This document shows positions 1 through 13,187 of a stretch of DNA of 64,000 bases, in pieces. The position numbers and the translations under genes are program-made. The stretch lies in NCBI GenBank assembly GCA_028554755.1, contig JAPTOF010000002.1, positions 29,829,001 through 29,893,000 on the forward strand, read 5' to 3'. Under the pieces are notes generated by a model. The model saw only the letters and a program-made list of their open reading frames with translations, ran no database searches and was not told the DNA's origin. Numbering within the stretch: the stretch's first letter is position 1; each line of letters opens with the position of its first letter. The stretch is from Cordia subcordata (lineage: Eukaryota; Streptophyta; Magnoliopsida; Boraginales; Cordiaceae).

Positions 1-1640
1 GGAAAATTGTATTTTATCACCTCTGCACATGATTTAGAGAATCCTATTTTTTAGATCTCATGGACTGCTGCCATACGAACAGCATTCTCTATCTGTCGTG
101 TAATACTCAAAAATTAACTATCTTTCTGCATTGATGATCAAATTTCGTCACATTATCCTAATATATATGTAATTTATTCATGCCGATGCTGAATATATCA
201 TATCCTCTTTGACTGCTTAATTATTTCCCAAGAGGGGTACATGATTTGCCATACGAAGTATGCGCATTAAATTATGGGAGTATTCATATTGAATCCTTGA
301 CATCTTGACGCACTTTTCAAGCTGGCTATGATTAATAATGCTATGCAAATTGCCTTTTCAATTAACGCACGTCACTAGCTAGTCATGCATTTTCCGTTTG
401 TTAACGAATAATGCTTTGTTTGTATAAATTTATTATAAGATGTCTTTTTATACAAAAAAATATATATAAATTTTTTTTTTGAATTTTTATAAGATACTTG
501 TAATAAGATATCTTTTTATAATTATAAGAAATAAGATACGAATGGATTGCTTATATTTTATAAGATGAAAAGTATAGTTTCTTTTGAATTTTCATAAAAT
601 ACTTATAATAAGATGCCTTATATTTTGATAATAAAAGATAATAAACATTGCCTTCCCTATGTTAATAAAATAAGCATCTTACAATACTATAAATCTTAGA
701 AAATTGAGTTTACTAAAAAGTCAGTAGCTTCAATGTAGAACCCTAAAGGTGGTTTTATTTACAGAATGTAATCTTTCTTTTAATTCAATATATAACTTTA
801 TTTACATTGAGCTAATTATTCTTCGACACCATAGAACAAAAGAATAAAAAATTTCAAAGATAAAAAGATAGAATTAAATAGCTTAATTAACAAATAAAAT
901 GAGAAGAGTACCATTCAATTAAGACATTATTTGATAAAACTATAATTTCATAGGATTTAAGTAAAGAATAATGTTTTAAAACGATCAAAAAATTTGGGTT
1001 TATCTTTTTTCTCTCTTTCTTTCTCCTTACATTACATCGCTTTCTCTCTTCTCTCGCTTCTTTTTGTCTCTACTCAACGAGGAAAACGTTTGATTGCTAC
1101 TTCTAAAAATTATTCTAAATTAAAACTTGTGGAAAATATATGAAAATTGATACTCACAGCTCGTTCCCAAATGGCAACAACCTGAAATTGATTATTCATG
1201 CTATACATATTCGCGCCAAAAGAGAAAACGCGTAGAAAGTCACAATCAGCTTTATTAACCAACCTCTAAACCTTAATTAACGGGCCTAGCTGGGGTATCA
1301 CGGTTTGGGCTTTGTTTTCGCTCACTTGAATGCCTCGAGAAAGAAGCCTTCGATAACGACGAATGTGAAACCCACAGTACAATTACGTACCAGGCCTTTG
1401 TCCATTAGTCCATCAAAGCCCGCTTTTCACGGCCAGCCGTTGGATCGAAGAAACGTAATGACGAAGCAAATCTGTTCAAGGATTGGACACCGACTGTGGG
1501 CCCAAGTGTCATATGTTCGCAGATGGTTTCTGCCGTGATCGATGGAACTTATTTGCATAATGGGCCAAATTTCACATGGGTTGAGAATCCAAAATTGGAT
1601 TTCGGCTTTTTTAAAAAAAAAAATTGAAAAATATGGACTG
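1..1640. other. AT-rich intergenic DNA, no gene recognised
   Basis: Mostly AT-rich sequence with short A/T runs. A somewhat GC-richer island at about 1261-1560 holds an open frame of 77 codons (1305-1538, plus strand), but its translation shows no domain I recognise and no splice context. I make no gene call here. The right edge, AATTTCAT at 1641-1648, is the target-site copy of the transposon that follows. Confidence 0.6.
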
Positions 1641-1648
1641 AATTTCAT

Positions 1649-2459
1649 GAGTAAATTGCACGGAATCCCCTTGTAGTTTATTGTAAGTGTGTTTATCCCC
1701 CAGTAATTTAAAAATTAGTTACTTACTCCCCTGTACTTTCCAAAAGTGAAACACATCACCCCCTTTGTCACTTTTTCCATTAGATTTAATCGCACGTGTA
1801 GTACACGCGTTGGGCCTGAGACTGGGCTTATTTTTTTTTTTGTTGTTAAACTTAATTTTGGTAAAAAATGCTCTTTCTTTTTTGTTTTGAAAAAATATTT
1901 ATAAGAGAAAAGACTTGAACCCTTGACTTTAGTTAAAAATATGTAAATTTTAACCAACTATACTACAAACATGTTTACTTTTATTTCGTTACTACAAGTA
2001 AATATTTTTTGTCATCGAAAAATAAAAAATAAAAAAAGAAATTAACCTCCACTGTCATCATAATAGCACAACCATCGTCTTATTAATTAAATTAATTGTT
2101 TAATTAATTTTAATTATTTGATTAATTAATTTTTAATTATTTGATTATTAATTAATTAACTAATTATTAATTACTTCACATTTCCAATTAAATAAGGTAA
2201 ACAGTGCTGTACCCCCTTATGGTTTGTCATAAGTGCATCATACCCTCTTGTAGTTGTTATAAGTGCACTGTTAGCTCCTGAGTTTGAAAGGCAAATTAGT
2301 CTTTGCATTTTTCATTAGCCAAAACTAACAGAGTTAAAAAAATTGGTGTGTGTGCTTCACTTTTGAGAAGTATAGGGGGGTAACTAGCTATGTTTTAAAT
2401 CACTGAAGGTAAATGTACACTTTTGACAAATTACAAGGGAATTCCGTGCAATTTACCTA
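1649..2459. mobile_element. Non-autonomous Mutator-like element (MULE MITE)
   Basis: An 811-bp element with long imperfect terminal inverted repeats. The left end reads GAGTAAATTGCACGGAATCC and the reverse complement of the right end reads TAGGTAAATTGCACGGAATT. The match continues at lower identity for roughly 150 bp; for example CAAAAGTGAA near 1741 has its inverted partner near 2365. The same octamer AATTTCAT flanks both sides (1641-1648 and 2460-2467), and the ninth base differs (G versus A). Long inverted repeats with an 8-9 bp target duplication fit Mutator-like elements best; a hAT element is the alternative. There is no transposase ORF, so it depended on an autonomous partner. The interior is mainly TTAATTAA-type AT repeats. 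Confidence 0.8.
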
Positions 2460-2467
2460 AATTTCAT

Positions 2468-3300
2468 AGTTATGTATACGTATCTCATGTTGCAATAGCA
2501 CACATCAATGTGTATTGTAGGTGATTCAAAGGCAATAAGAGTATCCATGAGCTTGCTGCAGAATTATTACTTAAGGATAAAAAGGGAGAAACTTACTCTT
2601 GTACTATGATCATTTAACTTTTTTTTCTTTTTCAAACAAGAGAAATTTTGCAAGTGAACCTTGACCACCAGAACAACAATAGCGCAACCATCAACTAATA
2701 AACCTTAGAAACATAATTTGTACCTTATACTGGAATTATTTAATTTCGTATTCAACTTCACTTCCATGTTAACATTAAAAAGGAAAAAAAAAAGATAATA
2801 AGAGTAAAAGTATCGAGCGCGATATAAAATAAAATGAACAAACAGACAGCTTTAGTGGAATCCTTGCCTGCTTATCTCCAACTCACCAAACTGATTTTTG
2901 GCCCGGTTGCCTTATAAAGCAAATCTTGTTTTCAAGTCGTTAACTTCTCCAGCTACCCTTTTCCCACAAAGCAAATTCAAACTAGCGCTTCTTCAGAGTA
3001 ACAGCTTTGCCTTTGCCAACTAATAAAAGCTCAAAATAACTCGTATCTTCTACGCGTTATTCTTAGAACGTGCACTTATAGAATACCTAGCAAATAGTGG
3101 TACAAGAAGATACTGTTGGAACAATTTTAAAATAAATAATATTTTATAATAGGTATCTTTGCAGCCTTTCATAGAAAAGTAATATTGTTACACGCTTTGG
3201 AATCAAGAATTACAATTCTTATATTTTATCCCCCAATTTTCTAACAAATACTAACATAAACTGAAACTAAATGGTTCAAATGTAAATGAGAGTGGCTACT
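2468..3300. other. Intergenic DNA between MULE element and FPP 3' end
   Basis: AT-rich, without a recognisable coding frame or repeat end. It lies downstream of the FPP gene, which runs leftward, and could contain that gene's polyadenylation region. Confidence 0.5.
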
Positions 3301-3733
3301 CTTTTCTAAATGCTCAGTTTAGTAAGTATATTATATCCACAGAAAGGAACGAGAAAGTACATCAAGAATGTAATATGTATATCTTTTAATGAAAACAGCC
3401 ATGGCTGTATGATTTTTCAGGTAAACAGATAAAGCATATAAGGCTGGTAGAATTGAATGCGATAAACAGGCAACTGATGATAATATGCAGCCATGTTATA
3501 CAAAATAAACATACTGTAGGGTTCGGTATCTCCAGATTCAGCAAAACTTATTCTTGTGCCCATTGGACAGCTAACTATTATAACTATCCTCTGGAAAATT
3601 TTAACAGGGAAATCTGCTTTTCTATCATTGGCCATATTATTGCTAACAGTAATAGACTTGAGATTTGCTGCTTCTCAAAGTTACTTATTGCCCCTTTAAC
3701 AATAACACACTGTCGAGCGTCCATGATGTAGCA
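3300..3733 (-). other. Probable FPP 3' untranslated region
   Basis: Sequence immediately downstream of the FPP stop codon (TAG, antisense at 3734-3736). Overlapping open frames on both strands here (3417-3731) have no recognisable product and look accidental. The polyadenylation point cannot be fixed from sequence alone, so the left edge is approximate. Confidence 0.45.
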
Positions 3734-6700
3734 CTATTTGCCAGTCTTCCCTTTCGAAGAAAAGAATCTCCCGAAGCCACGAGGATGTTTCTCTTCTGTG
3801 GGTGTAGAAGACGTCAGGGAAGAACTTGACTTAGTTGGGTGGGGCTTTGGCGGCTTTGAACTGATTGGCGATCTCAATAGATTGCTTGCTTCGTAATGAA
3901 AGGGGCTGGGTGGTGCATTGTATAGATGCCTGGGGGATTCACTCCCAGCTCTCTGTAGATTATTATCCGTCTCAGCTGGTTCATCAATGCCTTCACCCTT
4001 TTGTTTCTTCATATTGAATGGAGATCCAGTGATCTCTGTTTGAGGACGGAAAGCTTTCAATTGCTTGCCCAGCAGAAAAATGGTTTCCTGACACTCTGCT
4101 AGCTTCTCTGCTAACTCCCTCTCCTGAGTTGACAGAAATAGAAAATCACAATGAATTCTATTCAGCGCAAAGGAAATAAAATCTTATGTTTCCCACACAT
4201 ACATCAGCAATAATCCAAAATGATGCGATATGAAAATGTATTAATTGGCTGAGATCAATTAGTAATTTGTTTGGCTTTAAAATTACGCAGTTTATCATAG
4301 TCGAATCACATGAAAGAAAAATTGTTTGATTTGTGAACAAGATTAAGACAAGGACGTTAACTGTTGCTTTCTATGAGACATCAAAGGCAATGCATATTGG
4401 TTTTAGATTCCTATACATAAGTGAAAAATGTGATGAATGCAATTGTGTGAAGAAAATGTAAGATAGCCCGTGCACTGACCTGGTTAGCTTTTGCATCAGT
4501 ATCCACCAGACAAACACTCTCCATCCTGACAGAATGATACACCAGAAATTAGGGATGCTCAAGATAGAGTCAAATCAACATACCATCTTAGCATAGATAA
4601 ACAAAGATATTGCTTGAACACATTGAAAACGGTTATCCGCTTTATGATACAAACCGAAAGAAGCATAAACAACATTCTGAAGTAAGTCCACCTGAAATAA
4701 ATGGTTAAGACCTACAAGACTATAAATTTACTTGATGCTCGTCAATGGGAATGCACCAGAAAGGCTTCAGACCAATGCTTTGGCAAAGGCATTAAATCTA
4801 GAGTCTAACCCACAACCTAATTATTGGTGGCCAATGCATTGTACGATTCGTATGGTGTAGGCCCTCTAATAAAGAAGCCACATCCCTCCTAATTAAGAGA
4901 ATTTTGAAAATAAGTGCAAATTTTGTGTAGACTCTAGGAGCTAGCTAGCTGATGTTCCAAGCAAATAAGTGTGTCTGTGGGTGTGTGTGTGTATATATAT
5001 ATATGTAGGTCGAACATATAAATGCATACATAATAGTGCACAAGCATAATTTCCCTTCAAAAAGTGTAAAGCGATTGCAATAAAACAACTTATAAGGAAT
5101 CAATCATTACTAAGAATGCAATGCCCTAAGTTAAGATCAAAATATCACAGAAGTTTTTGAACGCAATAACCACACATGGGAGTAGAAGTTTGCTGACCTT
5201 TGCAATTGCCCTTCCAGATCCTTCCACTTGGCTAAAGCATCCTGATGATTTCTTCTTTCCTCTTGAAGATCATTATCTAAACTCTCTATCTTGGTATGAA
5301 GAAGATTAATTTCAGTTTGTAATTCCTCTGCACGTGTTTCAAGTGATTTGTATGACTCAGTCATACATTTGAGCTGTGTTTCAGCCAAGCTGTTCATTTT
5401 ATGTGCTGATGTTAACTGTGACTTAACCTCTGCCAAAAGTTGTTCAGTTTCTTGCAACTGAGATTTGGTGCCCTCCAGGTCTTCAGTACATCTAGCTAGA
5501 TCAAGAAGAATATTATCCTTTTCCTGTTTTAACTGCTCAAACTCCTCTAAGGAGCATTTCCATGAGGAGGTCCTCGATTCAGATGTTGGAACAGGATTTC
5601 CTTCTTGGGGAATGTCAGGCTCAGAAGCCGAATCAGAAAAATGGGGACAACCATTTGCACACTTCTCCGCTGATAAGTCTTGAATGTCCTTCTCCTCTGG
5701 CAGTGCAACTTTGTCTATGCAATCAGAGCTACCGGTTTCTGTTTCAGATCCTTTATAACTGGGTATATATAATTTTAGTTCACTGGCTTTACTCAATAAA
5801 ACAGAAAGGTCAAGCACAAAATCACTCAGATCCATACTACTATTTACCACAGCATTAAAAGTGGCTGAGAGTCTATCCAGCTTCTGGCTCAATCTGTCTC
5901 CATCTGGAGACGTGCCGTCGACAGCCTTGGCCTCTTTGCCCATAAACAGTACAAAATCATGAATCTGGGAAATAGCTGTGACTACTTCCTGGGTAATAGA
6001 ATGGAGAGATTCAGCACTTGGTTTACATTCTGTGGACAAAGATACTTCTTTCTCCGCGATCACCTTAACGTAATCAGGACTTGTTTCGTAATTGTTTTCA
6101 GCTTCCAAGCTTTGAGATGCCTTGGCAGTGAAAGTTGAAGATCGTTGAGCTGAAACATCACTAATGTCCTGCAAAATACGTTTGACATCCTCTAAGAATT
6201 GCAGCTTTTCCTTTTCCATAGATATAGAATCCAACATCACAGAAATCGTAGACTTGAGCTTCATGAGGGAAGGTAACTCCTTATCAAGTTGAGCATCCAA
6301 AGCTGAACCTTCTACTCTGGGAGATGCTTGTTTTTCAGTTTGATTTGGCTCTGGACTTTCTTTAGATTGGAAGTCCACAGCAGTGACAACTTCCTCTGCT
6401 GTATCATGGGTCACATTTTCAGATCTCAAGTTGTTTGAAATACCTGAACTAGGAAGAGCTCCATTTGAATCATTTGATTGGCATGCCAATTTCTCCATCT
6501 CTAGAAAGTCATCCATCAGCTCCAAGTGACTTGCACTCTCCACCTTGCTTGAACTATCAATGCTTCTCTCTTTATGGAAATGGGACACCTCAGAGATCAG
6601 TCCTTTAGTCCAAGATCCAGAACAACTAACATCATCATCATTTCCATCTTCAGAGAAGGAGGCCAAGCTTGGTGGACTGTTTGCATTCTGACTAAGGTTA

Positions 6701-8533
6701 CCATCATAATGGAGTTTAAGAGGCCTTCTCTGTTCACCACCAGACAGCAACTGGACTTCCATGCTTTGAAGTTTGCCGGCTGTCTTAGCGCAAATACTTT
6801 TAGAGGCTTGCAACTCACTGTTACTTTTGGCTAAAGCTTCTTTTAGCATCTTTGTTTCTTCCTCCATTGCCAATAGACACTCTGTTAGTACTTCATTTTC
6901 CTTCTGGTATTTCTGGATGCTATCAAGTGAAAGTTCAGGCAACATGGACATGTGTGGATGATTAGGCTTTACTGGAGACCTCCTCAATCGAGTTCCCCCA
7001 TTATCCCTGCCTAAATTCTCAACTTCAAGTTTCATTTGCGCCAAAGCAGCAGGACCAGGCAACTTCTTTCGAACAAGACCACGTAATCTTTGGCACTCTG
7101 CTTCAAGCTTAGCAATTTTCCTTACACCTTCTAGGTGCTGCTTGTTTGCCACTTCTGCAGAACGTACACTCATGTTCTTTTCCTCATTGCGAATTTCTAA
7201 CTCCTTTGCAGCTACGTGGAGTTCATATTTAAGTGAATTAATTTCCTTTTCACAAGATTTGATATTATTCTTCAAAAGTTCTATCTCTGCCTCAGCTTCT
7301 GATTTTTCTGCACTTAACCTTATAAGCATGTTAGATCTCTCTTGTAAGGACCTTGAAAGTGCAGCATTTTCAGCATCACATCTGAGCAACTCTTGGTCTA
7401 AATCAGATATCTTTTCTTCAAGCTCAAGCTTCATCTTCTCAAATAGCTTTGTCTTGTTAAGTGCAACTTCCTGCAGATTTCGCTCATGCTCTTCCTTTAA
7501 ATTTCTTACCTGTCGCATGCACTCCTTCAGAGCACCATCTAAATGTGATGCCCGATCTTCAGCAGTGAGCTTTAGTAGTGTCACAGATTCTAGATGATTT
7601 TTCAATGCTGAAGCTTCTGCCTCAGCCTTCTCCCAACCTGCACAAAATAATACCAGTGGTGGATCCAAATCCATCTTTTATTAAAATCTGGAAAAACAAC
7701 ATCCTAATAACATGCTTAGCTCCATCTTTATTTATAATTGGGATAGCAACAACAAACCTGAGACAGCTTCTTCAGCAACTTTAGCATGTTGTTTCACCAC
7801 GTTGTCCTTATTGGTCATCTCCGAATGGGCTCCGGACAACTTTTCATTCAATTCCTCGACTTCCTTCTCCAAACTTTTCACTTGCTCCTCATAAGACTTC
7901 ACTTGATCCTCCAATCCTGTGAGATGTGAATATGACTCCACAGAAATTTGGACATACTTTGGTTTTTTGTATTCTTCCTTTTTAGCCTGGAAGGAGATGA
8001 AAGAGGAGAAAAATAAGCAAAGAACCAGAAGGATAGAGAAATAACATTAGCTGCAATGGAGTATGGACAGATTATGGAAATAATAACTCTCGGGGAATTA
8101 TTTGCATTTATGAATTGTAAGCATTACTAAATGATCCAACAAAGTATCAAAACCTAGAGATGGAAGAATGAGAATAGAATTGCTGTGCTAGTGAATAGTC
8201 TTAAACAAATGCAAACAAAGAGTTCCAACAATTTCCAATCAGCCTGAAGAACGTCTCAAACAACTTGATAGGGATGACAAACAGAGAAAGAACCTTTTCT
8301 GATAAACATAATTACAGTGATAGAGAAAAAAGAAGGAAGAGGAGGTAAAACAAAAGTGAGAATTTTTTGAAAGCAAAAGAACTTTAAATAGAGTAATGAT
8401 AGAGCAATGTCAACAAACAAACCTGGTCACTTTGAGAACCAGCTGAATGTACCAGGGCAGTTGTGGAGTCCGTTGCAGCAACTGCTGCCTTCTCAGCAGA
8501 TTTTTTCTTCCATGGCCAACTCCTCTTGTCCAT
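3734..8533 (-). CDS. FPP4: Filament-like plant protein (FPP4-type, DUF869), complete
   Basis: Long coiled-coil protein of the plant-specific filament-like plant protein family, thought to act at the cytoskeleton/endomembrane interface. Five coding exons on the minus strand, all joined in frame at GT..AG borders: 8423-8533, 7758-7986, 5198-7637, 4480-4525 and 3734-4123. They total 3216 nt, giving 1071 residues, a normal family length. Family hallmarks: N-terminal MDKRSWPWKKKSAEK (residues 1-15); EEAVSGWEKAEAEA across the exon 2/3 border; the KLPGPAALAQMKLEVE block; ENEVLTECLLAMEEE; the C-terminal LLGKQLKAFRPQ; and the terminal GFGRFFSSK. Heptad-rich coiled coils dominate residues 45-330 and roughly 770-1000, separated by a Ser/Glu-rich linker. 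The 46-nt fourth exon is easily missed by gene finders. The start is the first ATG of the conserved N-terminus; an ATG at 7674 lies in an intron. Gene identity is firm; the FPP4 name rests on neighbour order as well as sequence. Confidence 0.95.
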
Positions 8534-10322
8534 TATACTATACAATTAAATACTATCTGCAAGAGGTCAGTTACCTTAGTATTTAGAGAGTTGATTAATG
8601 GAAAAACAGGCTGAAAATGCAATTTAAACATGAATTAGTTAGGGCAATATTTACAATGTTTTTTGATCCTTTATTTTACAGTTGCAGGTGTTGCAATTCC
8701 AAAGAGAGAAAGCTCTATATATCTTAACATAATGTATAAATTCATTGCTGCATACTACAGTAAAGAAGTTAAAGAAGCATCGGATACCTAATTTTGCTTT
8801 AAATGAAGTGATGATCTTCTAATGTATATAGTCAACCTGCAATAGTAAAAGCTGCAACCTTTTAGGTAATTCAGAATATAGAATCACCATCTTAGGGGAA
8901 GTGAAAATCACAATGTCTCCATAAACATTGAAATACAGAAAATGTAACAAACTTATAATCACAATTTAAATGAACAATCCATGCGTGGCATGTTCACAGC
9001 AAGTAGCTAAACTTATGTTACGTAATGAAAACAACTGCACAGTGTCCACCCCTTGGGGCATAATGCAGTGTCAGTAATGTTAACAAAATAATCTCATTAG
9101 TTCACAAAACAGAGGTACGGAATTTATAGGGAAAAAAATGTTACATACATTGGAGAAAGGTGAAAACTGTAAACTATTGACCATCACAAACTAAACACAA
9201 CTAAGATGGATATGAAAATGGAGACATCAGAAAGTAAAATTGAAACTGAAAAATTGGAAATCTATTTTTGAGCTCAAACACAATTATAAAGAGTACTATC
9301 AGGAAGTAGTACGAAAGACAAACATTACAAACCTTAATGCAGATTCTTTATTGTGAGAAGTGAGAAAATCCTAAGGCATACAAATCATACAGATACTCAA
9401 AAGGCCAAGATGGAGAACAGAGAAGGACATATCACCAAGAAGGAAAGAAAATTGTATCATAACTATGACATGCTTCTAGTCTTAACAGAGAATCAGAATA
9501 TCACCACTCAAGAAAAAGAAGAAATCTAAAATCACTGGCATGCTTATTGTCATTTGATCTAAAGTTCATACTTCTGAATTGACGTAAAAATGCAGCCACT
9601 GTAATAAAGCATATTCTGTAGCAGCTGTAGCTTGATATTTTGACTTAACAAAAACTAAGAAAAAAAGGCTCCAATTAATCTGTAGGGACTAATGAATCAG
9701 AAGCCAACTCACACTAATTAAGTCACTAATGGCACATTAAAAATGCTAGAGATAAATATGTCAAGTTGATGCTTATCGTGCAAAACCACATCATTAAATG
9801 CTACACCCCACTAGAACTAATCGAAAAACAAAAGAGAAAGAAAGAAAACTTATATATCATAAGTTGAAAAGAAAACAAAATAAAAACCAAATTCAGTGAA
9901 TTTCCATAGATGTAGGGGACAGAAAGTGAGTAGAAGTAGACTATACAGCATTGAAGTAAAGAACCATCCAAAGAAAGCAGTTCGTGCATGAAGCTCCGAT
10001 TATAATGAAAATATTCCAGAACAAAATTTCTTGAAAATGCTTAAGTAATTCATCACCCAGAAATGAATAGAAGGCAATGGAGCACTCAAATGCAGAAAAG
10101 TTTGAAGCTTTTGTCATACCCAGAAAACAACTAGCCAAATGATAACAAAACAGTATTCATTCAATGATAACATCAGGTGTAAAGCAAAAAGATAAAAACT
10201 TTAGGCATAATTCACTAACCAAAAAGCAATGTAGTAGGTTGAGTAAACAGCAAGAAAGCAACAAATGTGTTTTATTACAAGAGGCCAATGTAGTAAAAGA
10301 AGTTTTCAGTAAGAAAGTTTAT

Positions 10323-10397
10323 TTATCTGTTTGAGTTTTTTTGTGAGAGAAAAGTGGTTTTGGAGTGAGAAAGAATGGTGGAGGAGGAGAAGGACAT
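10323..10397 (-). CDS. Upstream ORF in the FPP leader (24 codons)
   Basis: In the inferred first exon of FPP an ATG (antisense CAT at 10395-10397) opens a 24-codon Ser/Thr-rich frame beginning MSFSSSTILSHSK and closing with TAA at 10323-10325. Whether it is translated depends on the transcription start, which is not visible. It is probably a short regulatory uORF, not a functional peptide. Confidence 0.35.
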   Translation of the reverse strand: MSFSSSTILSHSKTTFLSQKNSNR

Positions 10398-10440
10398 GGT
10401 GATGGTGGTGGTGGTGGTGGTGGGGTGGTGGTTTGATGGT
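10398..10440. repeat. GGT/CCA trinucleotide microsatellite in the FPP leader
   Basis: Near-perfect run of GGT units on the plus strand, reading CCA on the FPP sense strand. It lies directly upstream of the leader uORF. Such runs vary in length between alleles. Confidence 0.85.
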
Positions 10441-10470
10441 GGAGTGGGTGGTGAAAGAGAATAATCCGAC

Positions 10471-12220
10471 GTTAGGTGTCACATATATGGAGGGTATTAG
10501 CTTTTAAATTCCAGCAATGTTACATCTCATTGTGGGTTCATATTTAACCATGTTTTTCTATTATTAGAATTGAACATTTATTATACACGAAACACATCCA
10601 ATGGTACCTTAGGTGGCTTATCTCCATGGTGTCAATATCTTATTATTTTCCCATTGTAAGATATGGGTTTCTTTTAACACGCGGTATTTATTTTGAATCA
10701 AATTATTATTTTGTACTCTCAGTCATTTAAGTTAATTAATCTGTAATTTTAAGAATTAATATAATTTTTGTGTAATATACGAGATAAATGAGTAATTTTT
10801 TATTTGTTATTGATGACTAACTTTTATAATTCATGTGATAATAAAATATAAATATGTTTGGTAAGATTTAATTTTAATAAGTTTTCAACAATAATAACAT
10901 TTTCTTATGAAATTTTTGTAGTAAATGAAATGAATATTTAAATACAAAAAAGTAAAAGTATAAAACAAAGGTCTTATACGGGAAAAAAAAAAGAAGATAA
11001 GCAGTGTATTTTATTGAATTTATTGGTTTTAGAAATTCTAATAATCTTGGAAACAAAAAATCATGAATGAAATAGATACAAACAAAGACAAAATATTAAT
11101 AAAATTTTTAATGAGTTTTTAACATCAATCATATTCTTTTCATAAGAAATTTGTAGTAACAGAAAACAAAAGGCAAATGACTTGATCTGAAAAAAAAAAA
11201 AACAACAGAAGAAGATAATCCATTATTAAATTTCTTAGCTTTGAAAATCAAATAATTTTGGGGAAAAAATGAATAATATAGATAGATGCATTTTCATGTT
11301 TAATGTGTATTTTTAAATTACTTGATTGTGAAGTGTTTTTCACATGAATAGGAGAAAAGAAAGTTATATATTTATATATACATAAAAATGACCATATACA
11401 TAATTTATCATAAAGGAGGATTTGAATCTAAATTATTTTATTTTCATAAATGATAATTACAAATGTAATTTTGGATGAAAAATAAGCTATGATATGCGAC
11501 ATGTGGCATGATTAAATAGGGCAACAATATAATTACTTTCTGTAATGTATAAATATAGATTAGAAATTGTATGCAAATGTTTATTCATATAATAGGTGAT
11601 GATAAATCGTTACTTCTTTTTTTATTTTTTTCTAATAAAACTATTACTCTTGAAAATAAATAATTTCATAGCGAAAAGAAACTATTGTGTATGTTTTATC
11701 ATCTATTCCTTGAGGTAATCTTTTTCAAAAGATATGCTTCCAGCTATTTTGTCTTTTTGTTATGGTTGAATGTATGTAATTATTATATCCATACGTGAAA
11801 TATTAAAATGTCAGTGATTACGATTGGGGTTATTGTGACTAATTTGTCCTTGAGATATGAAAAGACTGTTTTATTTCATTAATCTTTTTTAGGTATCTAT
11901 TAGACAATTAAACTATGCTATTGTTTTATCTTTTTTATATTGGTGAAACGTGTCTAATTATATGTCCAGGAATGAGATTGTGGAATCTGGATAGATGTAA
12001 ATGAGATTTATTATTGGATAAATTTAGTGACGAAATTGACCTTGGAATATGAAATGAGTAGTAATAATCCATCCATGCTTATGCGGAAGAAATAAGTGCT
12101 TAGCTGTATCCAATGTTTTGGACCACCATCACCAGGCTTTATTTATTACAGCTCATAAGTTAATAAGTTCTGCATTTTGTCTACACTGGGTGGGATGTGC
12201 AGCCATTTCTTTTGTGATTG
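10471..12220. other. AT-rich intergenic DNA upstream of FPP
   Basis: Head-side flank of FPP, up to the next transposon. It contains A/T runs and short open frames on the minus strand (for example 10874-11056) made almost only of Phe/Leu/Lys/Tyr codons, as expected from base composition. No gene recognised. Confidence 0.55.
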
Positions 12221-12223
12221 TTA

Positions 12224-12710
12224 GAGGGTGTTTGGATTGGTTTTTTGAAAAGTTACTTAAAAGTATCTCTGATTTTAAATAGTTTTTTTAATATTTAATT
12301 TTAAATAATTACATCTTTGAGTGATAGTTATAGTTATAAAAATAAGTACGTATATGTTTGGTTATAGTGGGTTAAAAAGTAACTTACATTGTTAAAATAA
12401 CTATTAAGGATATGACAATATGTTTTAAAATAGTAAGTATTATATAAAAGAGTAAAGATATTTTAGTAATAAAAATAAAAAAAAGTAAGGATTAGGGATA
12501 GTAAATGATTTGGTCAAACTTATTTTTTTTTTAAATTGCTTAAAGCCATAAAAAAACAGAAGCGAGGGATGTGGAGCTTTTTATTTTTTGCTTAAAATCA
12601 CTTGAAAAAAGCATTTTTTTTAAATTAAAACAAACGTTTCTATTAGCTTTAATTGGTCTTTAGGTAAATTTGACTATAAAAAAAAAAAAAAAGCCAAACT
12701 GAACACCCTC
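12224..12710. mobile_element. PIF/Harbinger-like miniature inverted-repeat element
   Basis: A 487-bp element. The left end GAGGGTGTTTGGATTGG pairs with a right end whose reverse complement is GAGGGTGTTCAGTTTGG. TTA is present on both sides (12221-12223 and 12711-12713), the 3-bp target duplication typical of PIF/Harbinger/Tourist elements. The interior is AT-rich with no transposase frame. It is longer than the ~225-bp family elsewhere in the window but shares end sequence with it, so it may be a related subfamily. Confidence 0.75.
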
Positions 12711-13187
12711 TTAGCATACTATTGAATCAACACATTCATTCTTTTCCAGCCTTGCTGGTTTCTGGGCATAAGTCTACAACTACAAGCTTTGGTTTATGCT
12801 TTTGCGAAGTCAATTGAAATATTTCATTACCATTAAAAAAAAAAAAATACTTACAAAGAACAAATATTTGAGAATTAAAGAGCTCAAGGCATAAACTAAT
12901 CCTACAAAGATTGGGATAAAAGTACAATTTCAAGTAAACTTTTCGAAAAGAAGATAGTAAAAAAGTATCGGCTGACCTTAAAAAAGTTACGAGTCACCTT
13001 ACACAAACACATCTTCACATTATCCCTCAAACTACAAGCTTTCGTTGAGTTCCTGCTTTTCTTGAATTCAGACGGTTTATTACTCATTTAGTTTAACAAA
13101 AGCGGGTTCTTATAATTTCATAACATTCCTTGTCTCTCAGCATTATACGAGAGAAATTCTAACAGTAACAAAATATGTGAATGCGAT

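Larger units (their letters stand above)
8534..10470 (-). promoter_or_regulatory. FPP 5' leader containing a long intron, and proximal promoter edge
   Basis: Just upstream of the FPP start codon the minus strand shows a pyrimidine-rich stretch ending in TTGCAG (about 8560-8565), a good 3' splice site. Some 1.7 kb further up lies a pyrimidine-rich leader (about 10320-10470 read on the minus strand) with CT/CCA repeats typical of plant first exons. The DNA between is AT-rich with no coding frame. This indicates a first, non-coding exon near 10.3-10.45 kb and a long leader intron, common in this family. I could not choose the donor with confidence. Confidence 0.55.

Noticed and set aside
5465..7597. 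Several plus-strand open frames (for example 7142-7597, 151 codons)
   Set aside because: They are antisense to the large FPP coding exon and are rich in Ser/Phe because they mirror its Glu/Lys-rich coiled coil.
7638..7674. Alternative FPP start at the ATG on 7674
   Set aside because: It lies in the intron before exon 3; the spliced N-terminus with MDKRSWPWKKK matches the family.
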